The translations under genes were made by a program, and so were the position numbers. Positions 9,339-18,466 of a stretch of 64,000 nucleotides of DNA are shown here, in pieces; position 1 is the first letter of the stretch, and each line of letters begins with the position of its first letter. Below the pieces are notes generated by a model that was given only the letters and a program-made list of their open reading frames with translations, was not told where the DNA came from and did not search any database. The DNA is from Nitrobacteraceae bacterium AZCC 1564. Lineage in GTDB: Bacteria; Pseudomonadota; Alphaproteobacteria; Rhizobiales; Xanthobacteraceae. The stretch covers positions 744,001 to 808,000 of the forward strand of contig JBAGRR010000001.1 in NCBI GenBank assembly GCA_036924835.1. The letters run 5' to 3'.

Positions 9339-10643
9339 ATGTCTGAACAGGATAATCACGCCGTGAAACAGAGCAGCACCACACGCCGAATTGTCGTCAC
9401 CGGAATGGGCGCCGTGTCCCCACTGGGTTGCGGCGTCGAAGGCAACTGGTCGCGCCTCATTGCGGGTCGGTCCGGCCTTCGTGCGCTCTCGGACAATATT
9501 GGTGCCGATCTGCCTGCAAAAGTCTGCGGCGTTGTTCCCGACATTGCCGAAGATCCCGAGTTTGGCTTTGATGCTGATCGCGTGATCTCCAAAAAGGATC
9601 AGAAGAAAATGGACCGCTTCATCCAGTTCGCGATGATGGCGGCCGATGAAGCAATCGCGCAAGCCGGATGGACGCCCGATAACGCTCACTCACGCGAGCG
9701 GACCGCGACAATCATCGCATCGGGCGTTGGCGGATTCCCTGCGATTGTCGACGCAGTCCGCACCACCGATGAACGTGGCGTGCGCCGCCTTTCGCCCTTC
9801 ACTGTGCCAGCCTTCCTCGTCAATCTTGCCGCGGGACAAGTCGCTATTCGTCACGGCTTCAAGGGACCGCTCGGCGCGCCGGTTACGGCTTGTGCCGCCG
9901 GGGTGCAGGCTATCGGTGATGCCGCGCGTCTCATCCGCTCTGGCGAAGCCGATATTGCGATCTGCGGGGGAGCCGAGGCGTGTATCGATCGTGTCAGCCT
10001 GGGCGGGTTTGCGGCCGCGCGCGCACTCTCGACCGGGTTCAACGACGAGCCGCAACGGGCGTCCCGCCCATTCGACAAGGACCGCGATGGCTTCGTGATG
10101 GGTGAAGGCGCTGGCATTCTCGTCATCGAGACGCTCGATCATGCCCTCAATCGCGGCGCAACCCCGATTGCCGAGTTGGTCGGATACGGCACCACCTCCG
10201 ACGCCTACCATATGACGGCGGGACCGGAGGATGGCGAAGGCGCGCGGCGCGCGATGGAGATCGCAATTCGTCAGGCAGGAATTGCTCCTATTGAGGTTCA
10301 GCACCTCAATGCCCATGCCACCTCAACCCCTGTCGGCGACAACGGTGAGCTTGCCGCCATCAAGAGCTTGTTCGGGACCAAGGGCGGCATTGCAGTGAGC
10401 GCCACGAAATCCGCAACCGGTCACTTGCTCGGTGCGGCTGGCGGTCTCGAAGCAGTCTTCTCAGTGCTTGCCCTGCGCGATCAAATCGCACCACCCACAC
10501 TTAACCTCGACCATCCGGACGCCGAGGCCGAAGGGATCGATCTCGTGGCCAAGACCGCACGGCCAATGGCCATGGAACATGTGTTGTCGAACGGTTTCGG
10601 GTTTGGCGGCGTCAATGCCAGCGTTCTATTCCGGGCGTGGTGA
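9339..10643 (+). CDS. fabF: Beta-ketoacyl-ACP synthase II-type (FabF-like)
   Basis: A 434-residue condensing enzyme of KAS II type. It has the Cys nucleophile in VTACAAGVQAIG, the first catalytic His in NAHATSTPVGD and the second in SATKSATGHLLGAAGG. It elongates acyl-ACP with malonyl-ACP in the cytosol. No ACP gene is adjacent, so this may be a secondary paralog serving a special lipid rather than the housekeeping enzyme. The start is not marked by a strong Shine-Dalgarno; a GTG at 9363 is an alternative. Confidence 0.88.
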   Translation: MSEQDNHAVKQSSTTRRIVVTGMGAVSPLGCGVEGNWSRLIAGRSGLRALSDNIGADLPAKVCGVVPDIAEDPEFGFDADRVISKKDQKKMDRFIQFAMMAADEAIAQAGWTPDNAHSRERTATIIASGVGGFPAIVDAVRTTDERGVRRLSPFTVPAFLVNLAAGQVAIRHGFKGPLGAPVTACAAGVQAIGDAARLIRSGEADIAICGGAEACIDRVSLGGFAAARALSTGFNDEPQRASRPFDKDRDGFVMGEGAGILVIETLDHALNRGATPIAELVGYGTTSDAYHMTAGPEDGEGARRAMEIAIRQAGIAPIEVQHLNAHATSTPVGDNGELAAIKSLFGTKGGIAVSATKSATGHLLGAAGGLEAVFSVLALRDQIAPPTLNLDHPDAEAEGIDLVAKTARPMAMEHVLSNGFGFGGVNASVLFRAW

Positions 10644-10654
10644 TCGTCACTCGC

Positions 10655-13483
10655 TCAGTTAGCGATCATTTCCTTCACGTGCTGCAGAAAGTTCTCGCCG
10701 TCGAAGGGCTTGGTCATCATGTCCATGCCTGGTTTGAGAAAACCTCGCGCCATCGCGACATTGTCCGCGTAACCGGTGATGAAGAGAATCTTCAGACCCG
10801 GTCTTAGCTCGCGGGCCTGATCGCCCAATTCACGCCCATTCATTCCGGGGAGACCGACATCCGTGACGAGGAGGTCGATCCGCTCATCGCGCCCGAGAAT
10901 GTGCAGCCCGGATGGGCCATCGACAGCTTCCATTGTCCGGTAGCCTTGCTCTTCCAGCATTTCGAGAATGACGCTGCGGACGACCGGTTCATCCTCTACC
11001 ACGAGCACAGTTTCACCTGATGCCTGGTGTTCTCCAATCGCGCCCAAGAAAACTGCGTCATCCACCGCGTCACCGACGTGGCGAGGCAAATAGATTTTGA
11101 CGGATGTGCCGTGTCCCGGCGTGCTGTCGATGGTGATGTGGCCATTCGATTGCCGCGCGAAGCCGTAGATCATCGACAAGCCGAGCCCGGTCCCTTGTCC
11201 GATCGGTTTGGTCGTAAAGAAGGGATCGAATGCGCGGGCCACAACATCGTCCGTCATGCCCGCACCGGTGTCTATAACGTCAATACAGATGTAGTCTCCT
11301 GGTGACAGCGCTGGATTGCTTTCCAGGACACCATCAAGCCGTACATTCTTCGTCTTGATCGTCAGCCGCCCGCCTTCGGGCATGGCGTCGCGGGCATTGA
11401 TTGCGAGATTCAGCAGGCCGCTCTCGAGTTGATTGGGATCGCACAGAATGCTCCACAACTTGCCCAATGGTACGATTTCAAGATTGATCCCCTCACCGAT
11501 CGTCCGTCGCAGCAGATCTTCAAGCGACGCGATGAGTTGATTGGCATCTACCGGCTCCGGGCTGAGCGGTTGTCGCCGCGCGAAAGCCAGCAATCGGTGC
11601 GTGAGCGCTGCCGCACGATTGGCTGACGTCATCGCAGCGCCGATGTAGCGCTCGACATTGTCTGTCTTCCCCTTGCTCAACTTCGCCTGCATCAAGTCCA
11701 GCGACCCGATAATTCCGGTCAGCAGATTGTTGAAGTCATGTGCGATTCCGCCAGTAAGCTGACCAACGGCTTCCATCTTCTGCGACTGACGCAAGGCTTC
11801 CTCGGTCGTCTTCAATCTCTCCGCCGAAGCGCGCACGTCGGTCACATCTCGTGCGACTGCATAAATCTGACCGGCGTCCGGGACAGCAGTCCAAGAAAAC
11901 CACCGATAGGAGCCATCCCGGTGGCGAAGGCGATTCTCAAACCGGATCGTCGGCCTGCCTTGATTGAGGTTATCAAGCTCTGCCATTGCCTTCTCGCGGT
12001 CGTCTGGATGCTCGAGCCAGTCTGGTCTCCCATCACGGAGCAGCTCCTGTTCGGTCCAACCAAGCGTCTTTGTCCACGCAGGATTGACACTTCGCGGCGT
12101 GCCGTCGAGGTCCGCGACTAACAGAAGATCCCGCGACACGTTCCAGATGCGATCACGCTCGCGGGTTTTTTCCTGGACCCGCTCGGCGAGCGTTGTATTC
12201 AGAGCCTCAAGCTCCGCAGATATTGTCTTTTGATCGTGCACATCCGTGCTGGTACCGATCCAGCGGATGATCCGCCCAAGTTCGTCACGCGCAGGCACTG
12301 CCCGTCCAAGAAACCACCGATAAACGCCGTCTTTTCGGCGCAGACGGAATTCAACCTCATAGGTCTCGCCTATTTCGAGCGCGCGCGTCCAGGCCGCCAA
12401 GGTGATTGACAAATCATCGGGGTGGATAATCTTGACCCACTTTCTTCCATCAAGATCGCCAACTGCTGCTCCTACGTATTCGTAGACACGCGGGTTGAAC
12501 CAGGTCGCCATTCCATCTGGCTTCGCAGTCCACACGTGATGCGGTACAGCATCTGCGAGTGTCCGAAACTCCTGTTCGCTTTCCCGCAACGCCTTCTCGG
12601 CCATCACCTGTTCGGTGACGTCAGTGTGAGCACCAACCAGCCGCAATGGCTCGCCGTTAGCGTCACGCTCGATGATCGCCTTGACTGAAATCCAGCGCAC
12701 TTGCCCATCGCTCGGACGAATGATCCGGTACGTCGACGTATAGTCGTGAACGTCGCCTTTGACCGCGTCGCGGAATTGCTTCTCTGCGGCGACGCGATCC
12801 TCAGGATGAACGCGCCTCAACCAATCTTCATGCGTCTCGTTAACCGCGTCCGGCGTAAGACCATGAATGGCGATATATTCCGGCGATCTCCGATTCCGAA
12901 ACCCGTCCCGAAGATCGACTTCAAGCCCACCAATCCGGCCAATTTGTTGGACACGCGTGAGTTCTACCTCGCGCTCGCGCAACGCAAGTGATGCCGTATA
13001 CTCCTTGGTCACATCGCGGCAGATCACCAGCACGCCGCCAACCTCGCCATCCGCGTCGATGGGACTGTAGCTGTAAGTCCAGTAGACCTGTTCGAGTCTG
13101 CCGTGGCGCGTGACGGGTACGAGTTGGTTCTCATGCCATGTCGCACCACCACCGCTCATCACTTGTTCAATCTGAGGCCCGATAATGTGCCAAATTTCCT
13201 CCCAGCATTCACGACCGCGTTGACCGAGGGCACTGGGATGCCGCTCCGGTCCCATCGTGGCTCGGTAGGCATCGTTGTAAAACTGGATGAGTTGCGGTCC
13301 CCACCATATGAACATCGGATGGTTGGTATTGAGCAGAAGCCGAACCGTGGTTTTCAGGCTTTGCGGCCAAGTCTCGGGTTGGCCGAGCGGCGTAGAGGAC
13401 CAATCGAAGGCGCGCATAAGCGCACCCATCTCGCCGCCGCCGGCAAGAAAGTCCGGAGAACTTGCTTGGTTCATATCAAGCAT
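10655..13483 (-). CDS. Multi-PAS hybrid histidine kinase with receiver domain
   Basis: A 942-residue cytosolic sensor with no membrane segments. Four PAS/PAC modules occupy roughly residues 40-560. A HisKA domain carries the phospho-acceptor His in GGIAHDFNNLLTG (near 587). A HATPase domain has the boxes NLAINARDAMPEGG, DTGAGM and GTGLGLSM. A C-terminal receiver (about 824-942) has the phospho-acceptor Asp in LLVTDVGLPGMNG. The HDFNN type suggests phosphotransfer through its own receiver to an unlinked partner. The signal is unknown; no response-regulator or phosphotransfer gene is adjacent. Confidence 0.92.
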   Translation of the reverse strand: MLDMNQASSPDFLAGGGEMGALMRAFDWSSTPLGQPETWPQSLKTTVRLLLNTNHPMFIWWGPQLIQFYNDAYRATMGPERHPSALGQRGRECWEEIWHIIGPQIEQVMSGGGATWHENQLVPVTRHGRLEQVYWTYSYSPIDADGEVGGVLVICRDVTKEYTASLALREREVELTRVQQIGRIGGLEVDLRDGFRNRRSPEYIAIHGLTPDAVNETHEDWLRRVHPEDRVAAEKQFRDAVKGDVHDYTSTYRIIRPSDGQVRWISVKAIIERDANGEPLRLVGAHTDVTEQVMAEKALRESEQEFRTLADAVPHHVWTAKPDGMATWFNPRVYEYVGAAVGDLDGRKWVKIIHPDDLSITLAAWTRALEIGETYEVEFRLRRKDGVYRWFLGRAVPARDELGRIIRWIGTSTDVHDQKTISAELEALNTTLAERVQEKTRERDRIWNVSRDLLLVADLDGTPRSVNPAWTKTLGWTEQELLRDGRPDWLEHPDDREKAMAELDNLNQGRPTIRFENRLRHRDGSYRWFSWTAVPDAGQIYAVARDVTDVRASAERLKTTEEALRQSQKMEAVGQLTGGIAHDFNNLLTGIIGSLDLMQAKLSKGKTDNVERYIGAAMTSANRAAALTHRLLAFARRQPLSPEPVDANQLIASLEDLLRRTIGEGINLEIVPLGKLWSILCDPNQLESGLLNLAINARDAMPEGGRLTIKTKNVRLDGVLESNPALSPGDYICIDVIDTGAGMTDDVVARAFDPFFTTKPIGQGTGLGLSMIYGFARQSNGHITIDSTPGHGTSVKIYLPRHVGDAVDDAVFLGAIGEHQASGETVLVVEDEPVVRSVILEMLEEQGYRTMEAVDGPSGLHILGRDERIDLLVTDVGLPGMNGRELGDQARELRPGLKILFITGYADNVAMARGFLKPGMDMMTKPFDGENFLQHVKEMIAN

Positions 13484-13659
13484 CTGGCGTGTTTGACGAA
13501 AGCCCTGCCACAGGAACTTGCTTTAACTGACTGAAACGTCGATTGAACCCTTTGGTTCCAACCGCACTAGACGCTCGGTACCGTTTCCGATTGTTGGAAC
13601 CGAGACTTCGGTCTGCACTTATTTGTAAGCATCGGCCCAATCAAACCCGGAGGGAGTGC

Positions 13660-13905
13660 ATGGCCCGCAAATACTCAAAGGCTGCATCGAAAAAGGTCGC
13701 GCGTGCAGTACGCAAGACGAAAAAAGGAACGTTAAAGAGCGGCCGCTCCGGCAAGAAAGTCAAAAGCCGGAAACAGGCCATCGCTATCGGCCTTTCCGAA
13801 GCGCGAAAGGCAGGCAAGAAAGTCCCCGCCAAAAAGGCGAAGAAGAGCTCTAAGAAGACCTCCAGGAAAAAGAGCTCGAAGAAAAAATCCCGAAAGACCA
13901 GATAG
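13660..13905 (+). CDS. Small Lys/Arg/Ser-rich basic protein (DUF6496-like)
   Basis: An 81-residue protein starting at the ATG at 13660, which follows a GGAGGGA ribosome-binding site; the frame is open further upstream but without a site. The N-terminal half, with the block GTLKSGRSGKKVKSRKQAIA, resembles a family of short conserved basic proteins. The C-terminal third is almost only Lys, Ser and Arg, like histone H1-type tails. Nucleic-acid binding is an inference from composition. An inverted repeat GGTTCCAA/TTGGAACC lies upstream at about 13544-13595. Confidence 0.8.
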   Translation: MARKYSKAASKKVARAVRKTKKGTLKSGRSGKKVKSRKQAIAIGLSEARKAGKKVPAKKAKKSSKKTSRKKSSKKKSRKTR

Positions 13906-13932
13906 TCCCGGTCTTAAACTAATGGTCTTAAA

Positions 13933-14098
13933 CTAGTTTTGTGGTTCAGAAGTTCACTCTACATTTCCCGCGAGTCCTTCCAGCGAACTTCTGAACTTAA
14001 ACCACACTAGAATCATAAGTTGCTAGTGTCCTTTCGAATCCGAAGCTCGCTACCGAGCGCGCTGCTCGATGAGGCGAACTTCGGATTCGGGACACTAG
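13933..14098. repeat. Bipartite CTAG double-hairpin unit, copy 2
   Basis: Hairpins at 13933-14010 and 14023-14098 with a 12-nt spacer. Both are close in sequence to the unit at 9112-9278, including most of the loops. Differences in hairpin 2 are partly compensatory: two changed base pairs stay paired, one becomes a mismatch. The right-hand CTAG supplies the TAG stop of otnK on the minus strand. Confidence 0.9.
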
Positions 14099-15372
14099 GA
14101 CACCAGACGAACCGCATCGTTGAAGAAGTCCGGACCACCGAAGTTTCCGGATTTCAGCGCCATGATCATGTCGCCACTCTTCGCTCCGATGGTTCGCAGC
14201 ACGGGCACGCCAGTCGCAATTTCCGGGCCGACGAGGAACGCAGGGATACCAAGTCGGTCCACCACTGCGCCCGAAGTCTCACCACCGGCAATGATCAGGC
14301 GTCGCACGCCGTCCGATGCCAATCCTTCGCTGATTTCCGCCATGGCCTGCTCGATGGCATGACCAGCAGCATCGCGTCCGTATCGGGATTGCAAAGCAGA
14401 CACCTGATCGGGTGTTGAGCTGCTTGCAATCAAGATCGGTGACGTGCCGAGCTGGTTCTTTGCCCAGTCGAGTGCACGCTGAACTTCTGATCCGCCTTTG
14501 ACGATCTGTTCAGGATCAAGACGCAACACGGCCATCGTTTTCTCAGCTTCCGCGATCTGTGCCAAGGTCGCCTGAGAGCAACTTCCTGCGAGGCAGGCGA
14601 CAGGACCACCAATTGGCCTGCTGTCGCTGGCAGACGCCGAGGCGTCTTTCACTTTTCCAGAAGCGATCAGGCCACGGGCCAATCCCAGGCCCATGCCCGA
14701 CGCACCAACGGACAAATCGTAGTCGAGCGCCGCCTGGCCGATCGCCTCGAGCTCATGGTCGAATACCGCGTCAACGATCGCGCTGTGATATCCCTCGCCC
14801 GCAAGATCCGCGACGCGCTTACGGATCGCGTCAGGTCCGCGGACCACCGTCGCCAAGTCGACAAGGCCAACCTTGTGGCGGCTCTGGCGACCCAGCACAC
14901 GGACCAGATTGGAATCATGCATCGGGTTGAGTGGATGATCCTTCAACGGGCTTTCATTGAGCGGCACACTGCCGACAAAGAGATTGCCCTGATAGATCGT
15001 TCGTCCGGTCCCGGGAAACGCTGGTGTGACAAGCACAATCGGATCGCCGGAATCATCCCGCAACGCGTCCATCACGGGACCGATGTTACCGGCATCCGTG
15101 GAATCAAACGTCGAACAAATCTTGAACAGCACGTGGGACGCACCGCGCCCGCGCAACCATTTGTCAGCGGCGCGAGAGCGCGCGACAGCCTGAGACGCCT
15201 CAATCGATCGGCTTTTCAGCGAGACGACGACCGCATCGACATTCGGAAGCGCCAGCGCCTCATCGGGCACACCAATGGTCTGCACCGTCCGCAAACCGCT
15301 GCGCGTGAGCATGTTCGCGAGATCGGAAGCGCCCGTGTAGTCGTCGGCAATACAGCCCAGTGCCAGTGTCAC
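14095..15372 (-). CDS. otnK: 3-oxo-tetronate kinase (four-carbon acid sugar kinase)
   Basis: A 425-residue protein of the four-carbon acid sugar kinase family. The N-terminal domain begins with GCIADDYTGASDLANML, whose DD(F/Y)TGA motif is the family signature. The C-terminal nucleotide-binding domain contains the Gly-rich IIAGGETSGAVVDRLG. It phosphorylates 3-oxo-tetronate at the 4 position. Its ATG overlaps the stop of otnI by 4 bases. The stop codon lies inside the CTAG of a hairpin unit. A D-threonate kinase role is the main alternative, but otnI and otnC nearby favour OtnK. Confidence 0.88.
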   Translation of the reverse strand: MTLALGCIADDYTGASDLANMLTRSGLRTVQTIGVPDEALALPNVDAVVVSLKSRSIEASQAVARSRAADKWLRGRGASHVLFKICSTFDSTDAGNIGPVMDALRDDSGDPIVLVTPAFPGTGRTIYQGNLFVGSVPLNESPLKDHPLNPMHDSNLVRVLGRQSRHKVGLVDLATVVRGPDAIRKRVADLAGEGYHSAIVDAVFDHELEAIGQAALDYDLSVGASGMGLGLARGLIASGKVKDASASASDSRPIGGPVACLAGSCSQATLAQIAEAEKTMAVLRLDPEQIVKGGSEVQRALDWAKNQLGTSPILIASSSTPDQVSALQSRYGRDAAGHAIEQAMAEISEGLASDGVRRLIIAGGETSGAVVDRLGIPAFLVGPEIATGVPVLRTIGAKSGDMIMALKSGNFGGPDFFNDAVRLVS

Positions 15373-16163
15373 GACCGAACTCCCGACTTTCCTTTGGCGT
15401 AAGGCGCAAACCAGCCCAGACCATCAACCGTTTTTCCCTTGGGCCGATATTCGCAGCCGACAAACCCATTGTAGCCGAGACGATCCAGTTCATCGAACAG
15501 GAACGGATAGTTCAATTCCTCGCCCGCGGGCTCGTTGCGTGACGGCACACTAGCGATCTGAATATGCCCGATCATCGGCATCATCTGCCGGAGTGCAATG
15601 GTGACGTCGCCATGAACGATTTGACGGTGATAGATATCGAACTGCAATTTCAGATTCGGCAACTTCAGTTCATTGATCAAATCGCGGGCGAAGTCGAAAT
15701 TGTTGAGGAAGTATCCGGGAACGTCGCGCGGATTGATCGGCTCGATGACAACATCGATATTTTCCCTGGCCAGCGCTTCAGCCGCCCACGCCACGCCCCG
15801 GCGAAATGAACTCACCGCGGCCGGATTGTTGCGATCGGCAATGCCGGACATCAAGTGCACTCGCTCGACGCCGGTAGCTGCAACATAAGGCAACGCCTGC
15901 TTGATGCTGTTCTGCAAATCCCCGAAATGATCAGGCCGCGCAGCAAAGCCCTTCTCACCCGCGTCCCAGTTGCCCGGTGGCAGATTGAACAGCGCCAAGG
16001 TCAGGCCACTACTCTTCAGCCGATCAGCGATCGTTTCCGGCGAATGATCGTAAGGAAACAAGAATTCAACATTGGCGAAACCGGCATCGGCCGCAGCGGC
16101 AAAGCGATCAAGAAACGACCACTCATTGAACATCATGGTCAGATTGGCGGCAAAACGGGGCAT
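15369..16163 (-). CDS. otnI: 2-oxo-tetronate isomerase (hydroxypyruvate isomerase family)
   Basis: A 264-residue TIM-barrel protein of the hydroxypyruvate isomerase group. Metal-ligand motifs are visible: VVIEPINPRDVPGY (Glu), LKLQFDIYHRQ (Asp, His) and YNGFVGCEYRPKG (Glu). In the tetronate pathway OtnI interconverts 2-oxo- and 3-oxo-tetronate. It lies between ltnD and otnK and is coupled to otnK by an ATGA overlap, matching gene sets known for L-threonate or D-erythronate use. Confidence 0.87.
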   Translation of the reverse strand: MPRFAANLTMMFNEWSFLDRFAAAADAGFANVEFLFPYDHSPETIADRLKSSGLTLALFNLPPGNWDAGEKGFAARPDHFGDLQNSIKQALPYVAATGVERVHLMSGIADRNNPAAVSSFRRGVAWAAEALARENIDVVIEPINPRDVPGYFLNNFDFARDLINELKLPNLKLQFDIYHRQIVHGDVTIALRQMMPMIGHIQIASVPSRNEPAGEELNYPFLFDELDRLGYNGFVGCEYRPKGKTVDGLGWFAPYAKGKSGVRS

Positions 16164-16206
16164 GGATGTTTCCGTTATTCTTGCTTGTTACGTCTATTCT
16201 CAAATA

Positions 16207-17145
16207 TCAGCCCGGTTCGCCGGGAATTTTCGTGCCTGTGTTTCGTGCGTACACGCGCGCGACCGATATATCGTCGTCGCGGCCCATTCCCGAAGCCGAT
16301 GCCATCAGGAACATCTGCAGTGCGGCAGCCGCAACCGGCACGGGATACTTCGCATTTCGCGCCATATCCTGGATGATGCCCAGATCCTTCACAAAAATGT
16401 CGACCGCGCTGCGCGGTGTGTAATCCCCGTCGAGCACATGCGGTACGCGGTTTTCGAACATCCATGAATTGCCGGCCGATGCTGTGATGACTTCATAGAC
16501 CTTGCGGATATCGAGACCCTGCTTCGCCGCAAAGGTGATCGCTTCGCTCGCTGCGGCGATGTGCACGCCGGCAAGCAATTGGTTGATCATCTTGAACGCA
16601 GCCCCCTGTCCGGGCTCGTCGCCGAGTTCGTAGAGCTTGGCAGACATCGCATCCAGCGCCGGCCGGGCTTTGGCGAACGCGACCTTGCTGCCGGAGGCCA
16701 GAATGGTGAGTTCGCCCTGCGCCGCCCGTTGCGCTCCACCGCTGATCGGCGCATCGAGATAGTGTCGTCCAGTTGCCTCAAGCTGCTTCGCCAGCCGCCA
16801 CGCGATATCCGGATCCATGGTTGCGGATGAAATGAACACCGCGCCCTTTGGCAGCGTCTCGGCCACGCCCTGAGGTCCAAAAAGGATGGCCTCCGTCTGC
16901 GCTGCATTGACCACAACGCTGACAACGGCATCTGCATCACGCGCGGCTTCGGCCGGCGTCGCGGCAGAACATCCCTTTTCTGCCACCAACCGGGCAACTG
17001 CGTCGGCGGACACGTCGCAACCAACAACATCGAAACCGGCGCGCTTGAGGGAAAGTGCCATTCCGAGCCCCATCGACCCAAGGCCGATAACGGCAATGCG
17101 GCCCAAACGTGAATCTGCCGATGCGGCTTTGGCGGGGTCAGTCAT
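16207..17145 (-). CDS. ltnD: L-threonate dehydrogenase-type oxidoreductase
   Basis: A 312-residue beta-hydroxyacid dehydrogenase. It has the NAD motif IGLGSMGLGMALSL (about residues 20-33), the substrate motif DAPISGGAQRAAQGEL and the catalytic Lys in GAAFKMINQLLAG. In pathways with OtnI, OtnK and OtnC this enzyme oxidises L-threonate to 2-oxo-tetronate. It is the first gene of the minus-strand operon and divergent from otnC. Substrate is inferred from context. Confidence 0.87.
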   Translation of the reverse strand: MTDPAKAASADSRLGRIAVIGLGSMGLGMALSLKRAGFDVVGCDVSADAVARLVAEKGCSAATPAEAARDADAVVSVVVNAAQTEAILFGPQGVAETLPKGAVFISSATMDPDIAWRLAKQLEATGRHYLDAPISGGAQRAAQGELTILASGSKVAFAKARPALDAMSAKLYELGDEPGQGAAFKMINQLLAGVHIAAASEAITFAAKQGLDIRKVYEVITASAGNSWMFENRVPHVLDGDYTPRSAVDIFVKDLGIIQDMARNAKYPVPVAAAALQMFLMASASGMGRDDDISVARVYARNTGTKIPGEPG

Positions 17146-17192
17146 GGATGTTTCCTTGGATCGTCTTTTTGGTGGGGTCCGCGACAGGCGCG

Positions 17193-17208
17193 GTTACCGG
17201 TTGGTAAC
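17193..17208. promoter_or_regulatory. Inverted repeat in the divergent ltnD-otnC promoter
   Basis: A perfect dyad GTTACC-GGTT-GGTAAC in the 142-bp intergenic region between ltnD and otnC. A second smaller dyad, TGGT-CCA-ACCA, lies at 17218-17228. Both are placed where a regulator could control both operons. No regulator gene for the cluster is in the window, so the binding protein is unknown. Confidence 0.45.
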
Positions 17209-17287
17209 ACGACTTTATGGTCCAACCAAAAAGCCATTTCAGCTAGCTACAAAACATGTGAAAAAGCGTCACTAAGAGGATGGCAAC

Positions 17288-17944
17288 ATGACGGAAACCA
17301 GGCTTCGCGAGCAAATTTGCCAGTACGGACGCTCGCTGTTCGAACGCGGGCTAACGCCGGGATCTTCGGGAAATATCAGCATCCGCCTCGATGACGGCGG
17401 CTGGCTGGTAACCCCAACCAATGCGTCCCTCGGTTTTCTCGATCCGGCCCGCATTTCAAGGTTAGATGCGTCCGGGCGCTTGACCTCCGGCGATGCGCCT
17501 ACCAAGGAGATTCCACTGCACTCCGCGCTTTATGAGACCCGTGCTTCCGCGCGCGCCATTGTGCACCTGCACTGCTCTCATTGCGTTGCACTATCGATGC
17601 TGCCGGAAATCGATCGGCGTAACGCGCTCCCACCAATGACCCCCTATTACGTGATGCGTTGTGGCGCGACCGCCCTGCTGCCGTACTATCGGCCCGGCGA
17701 CGCGGCAGTAGCTGATGCCATTCGGGGATTGGCCGGCAAGTATTCCTGCGTGCTGCTCTCCAATCATGGTCCTGTTGTCGCGGGCGATACACTGGAAGCG
17801 GCCGTGTTCGCGACCGAGGAATTGGAGGAAACAGCGAAGCTGTACCTTATGTTGCGCGGCATGAATCCGCGCGGCTTGACAAAGGAGCAAGTCGCGGACC
17901 TTGTCGCGACATTCAAGATATCACTGCCGGAGACTTCAGCTTGA
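17288..17944 (+). CDS. otnC: 3-oxo-tetronate 4-phosphate decarboxylase (class II aldolase family)
   Basis: A 218-residue class II aldolase/adducin-fold protein. TPGSSGNISIR binds phosphate, and metal-binding His residues are in IVHLHCSHC with a further His in LLSNHGPVV. It decarboxylates 3-oxo-tetronate 4-phosphate to dihydroxyacetone phosphate, feeding carbon to glycolysis. It is divergent from ltnD-otnI-otnK and completes that pathway. A GAGG ribosome-binding site lies 8 bp before the ATG. It overlaps arsC by 4 bases. Confidence 0.88.
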   Translation: MTETRLREQICQYGRSLFERGLTPGSSGNISIRLDDGGWLVTPTNASLGFLDPARISRLDASGRLTSGDAPTKEIPLHSALYETRASARAIVHLHCSHCVALSMLPEIDRRNALPPMTPYYVMRCGATALLPYYRPGDAAVADAIRGLAGKYSCVLLSNHGPVVAGDTLEAAVFATEELEETAKLYLMLRGMNPRGLTKEQVADLVATFKISLPETSA

Positions 17945-18348
17945 CCGTAACGATCTTTCACAATCCCGCGTGCGGCACATCTCGCAACACGCTCGCCATG
18001 ATCCGGCAGAGCGGAGAAGATCCTGTCGTGATCGAATACCTGAAAACGCCGCCAAGCCGGGAGCGATTGGTCGAACTCGCCAAGGCCATGAAGAGTCCTG
18101 TGCGCGCGTTGCTTCGGGAGAAAGAAAAACTCTTCACAGAGCTTGGCCTTGCCAACCCTGCTCTGACGGATGACGAATTGCTGGATGCAATGACGAAGCA
18201 TCCGATCTTGATCAATCGTCCGATCGTTGAAACGCCAAAAGGCGTGCGGCTTTGCCGCCCCTCCGAGCAGGTGCTCGACCTGTTGCCTAATCCCGTCACG
18301 TCTTTTCAAAAAGAGGATGGGGAGGTGGTCAGACGCCCTGCCCCATAG
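17941..18348 (+). CDS. arsC: Glutaredoxin-type arsenate reductase
   Basis: A 135-residue protein very close to the ArsC family. The catalytic Cys is in HNPACGTSRNTL (about residue 12), and the PILINRPIV and RLCRPSE blocks carry the conserved oxyanion-binding Arg residues. It reduces arsenate to arsenite with glutathione and glutaredoxin. The start is TTG, overlapping the otnC TGA stop (TTGA), so it is translationally coupled to a sugar-acid gene rather than to an ars operon. No arsenite pump or ArsR is in the window. Confidence 0.92.
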   Translation: MTVTIFHNPACGTSRNTLAMIRQSGEDPVVIEYLKTPPSRERLVELAKAMKSPVRALLREKEKLFTELGLANPALTDDELLDAMTKHPILINRPIVETPKGVRLCRPSEQVLDLLPNPVTSFQKEDGEVVRRPAP

Positions 18349-18466
18349 CAGCGCGACAATTGGGCGCGGGATAGCGACGCATTATCCCGCCGGAGGTCGC
18401 GATGTTGTTACGGCCGTGACACAGAAAATCCAGACAAACGGCGCATGGTTCACGGAGATGATTTCC

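Noticed and set aside
13544..13595. EcfG-type general stress promoter (GGAAC) upstream of the small basic protein gene
   Set aside because: A GGAAC box is present, but no CGTT -10 box lies at the required distance.
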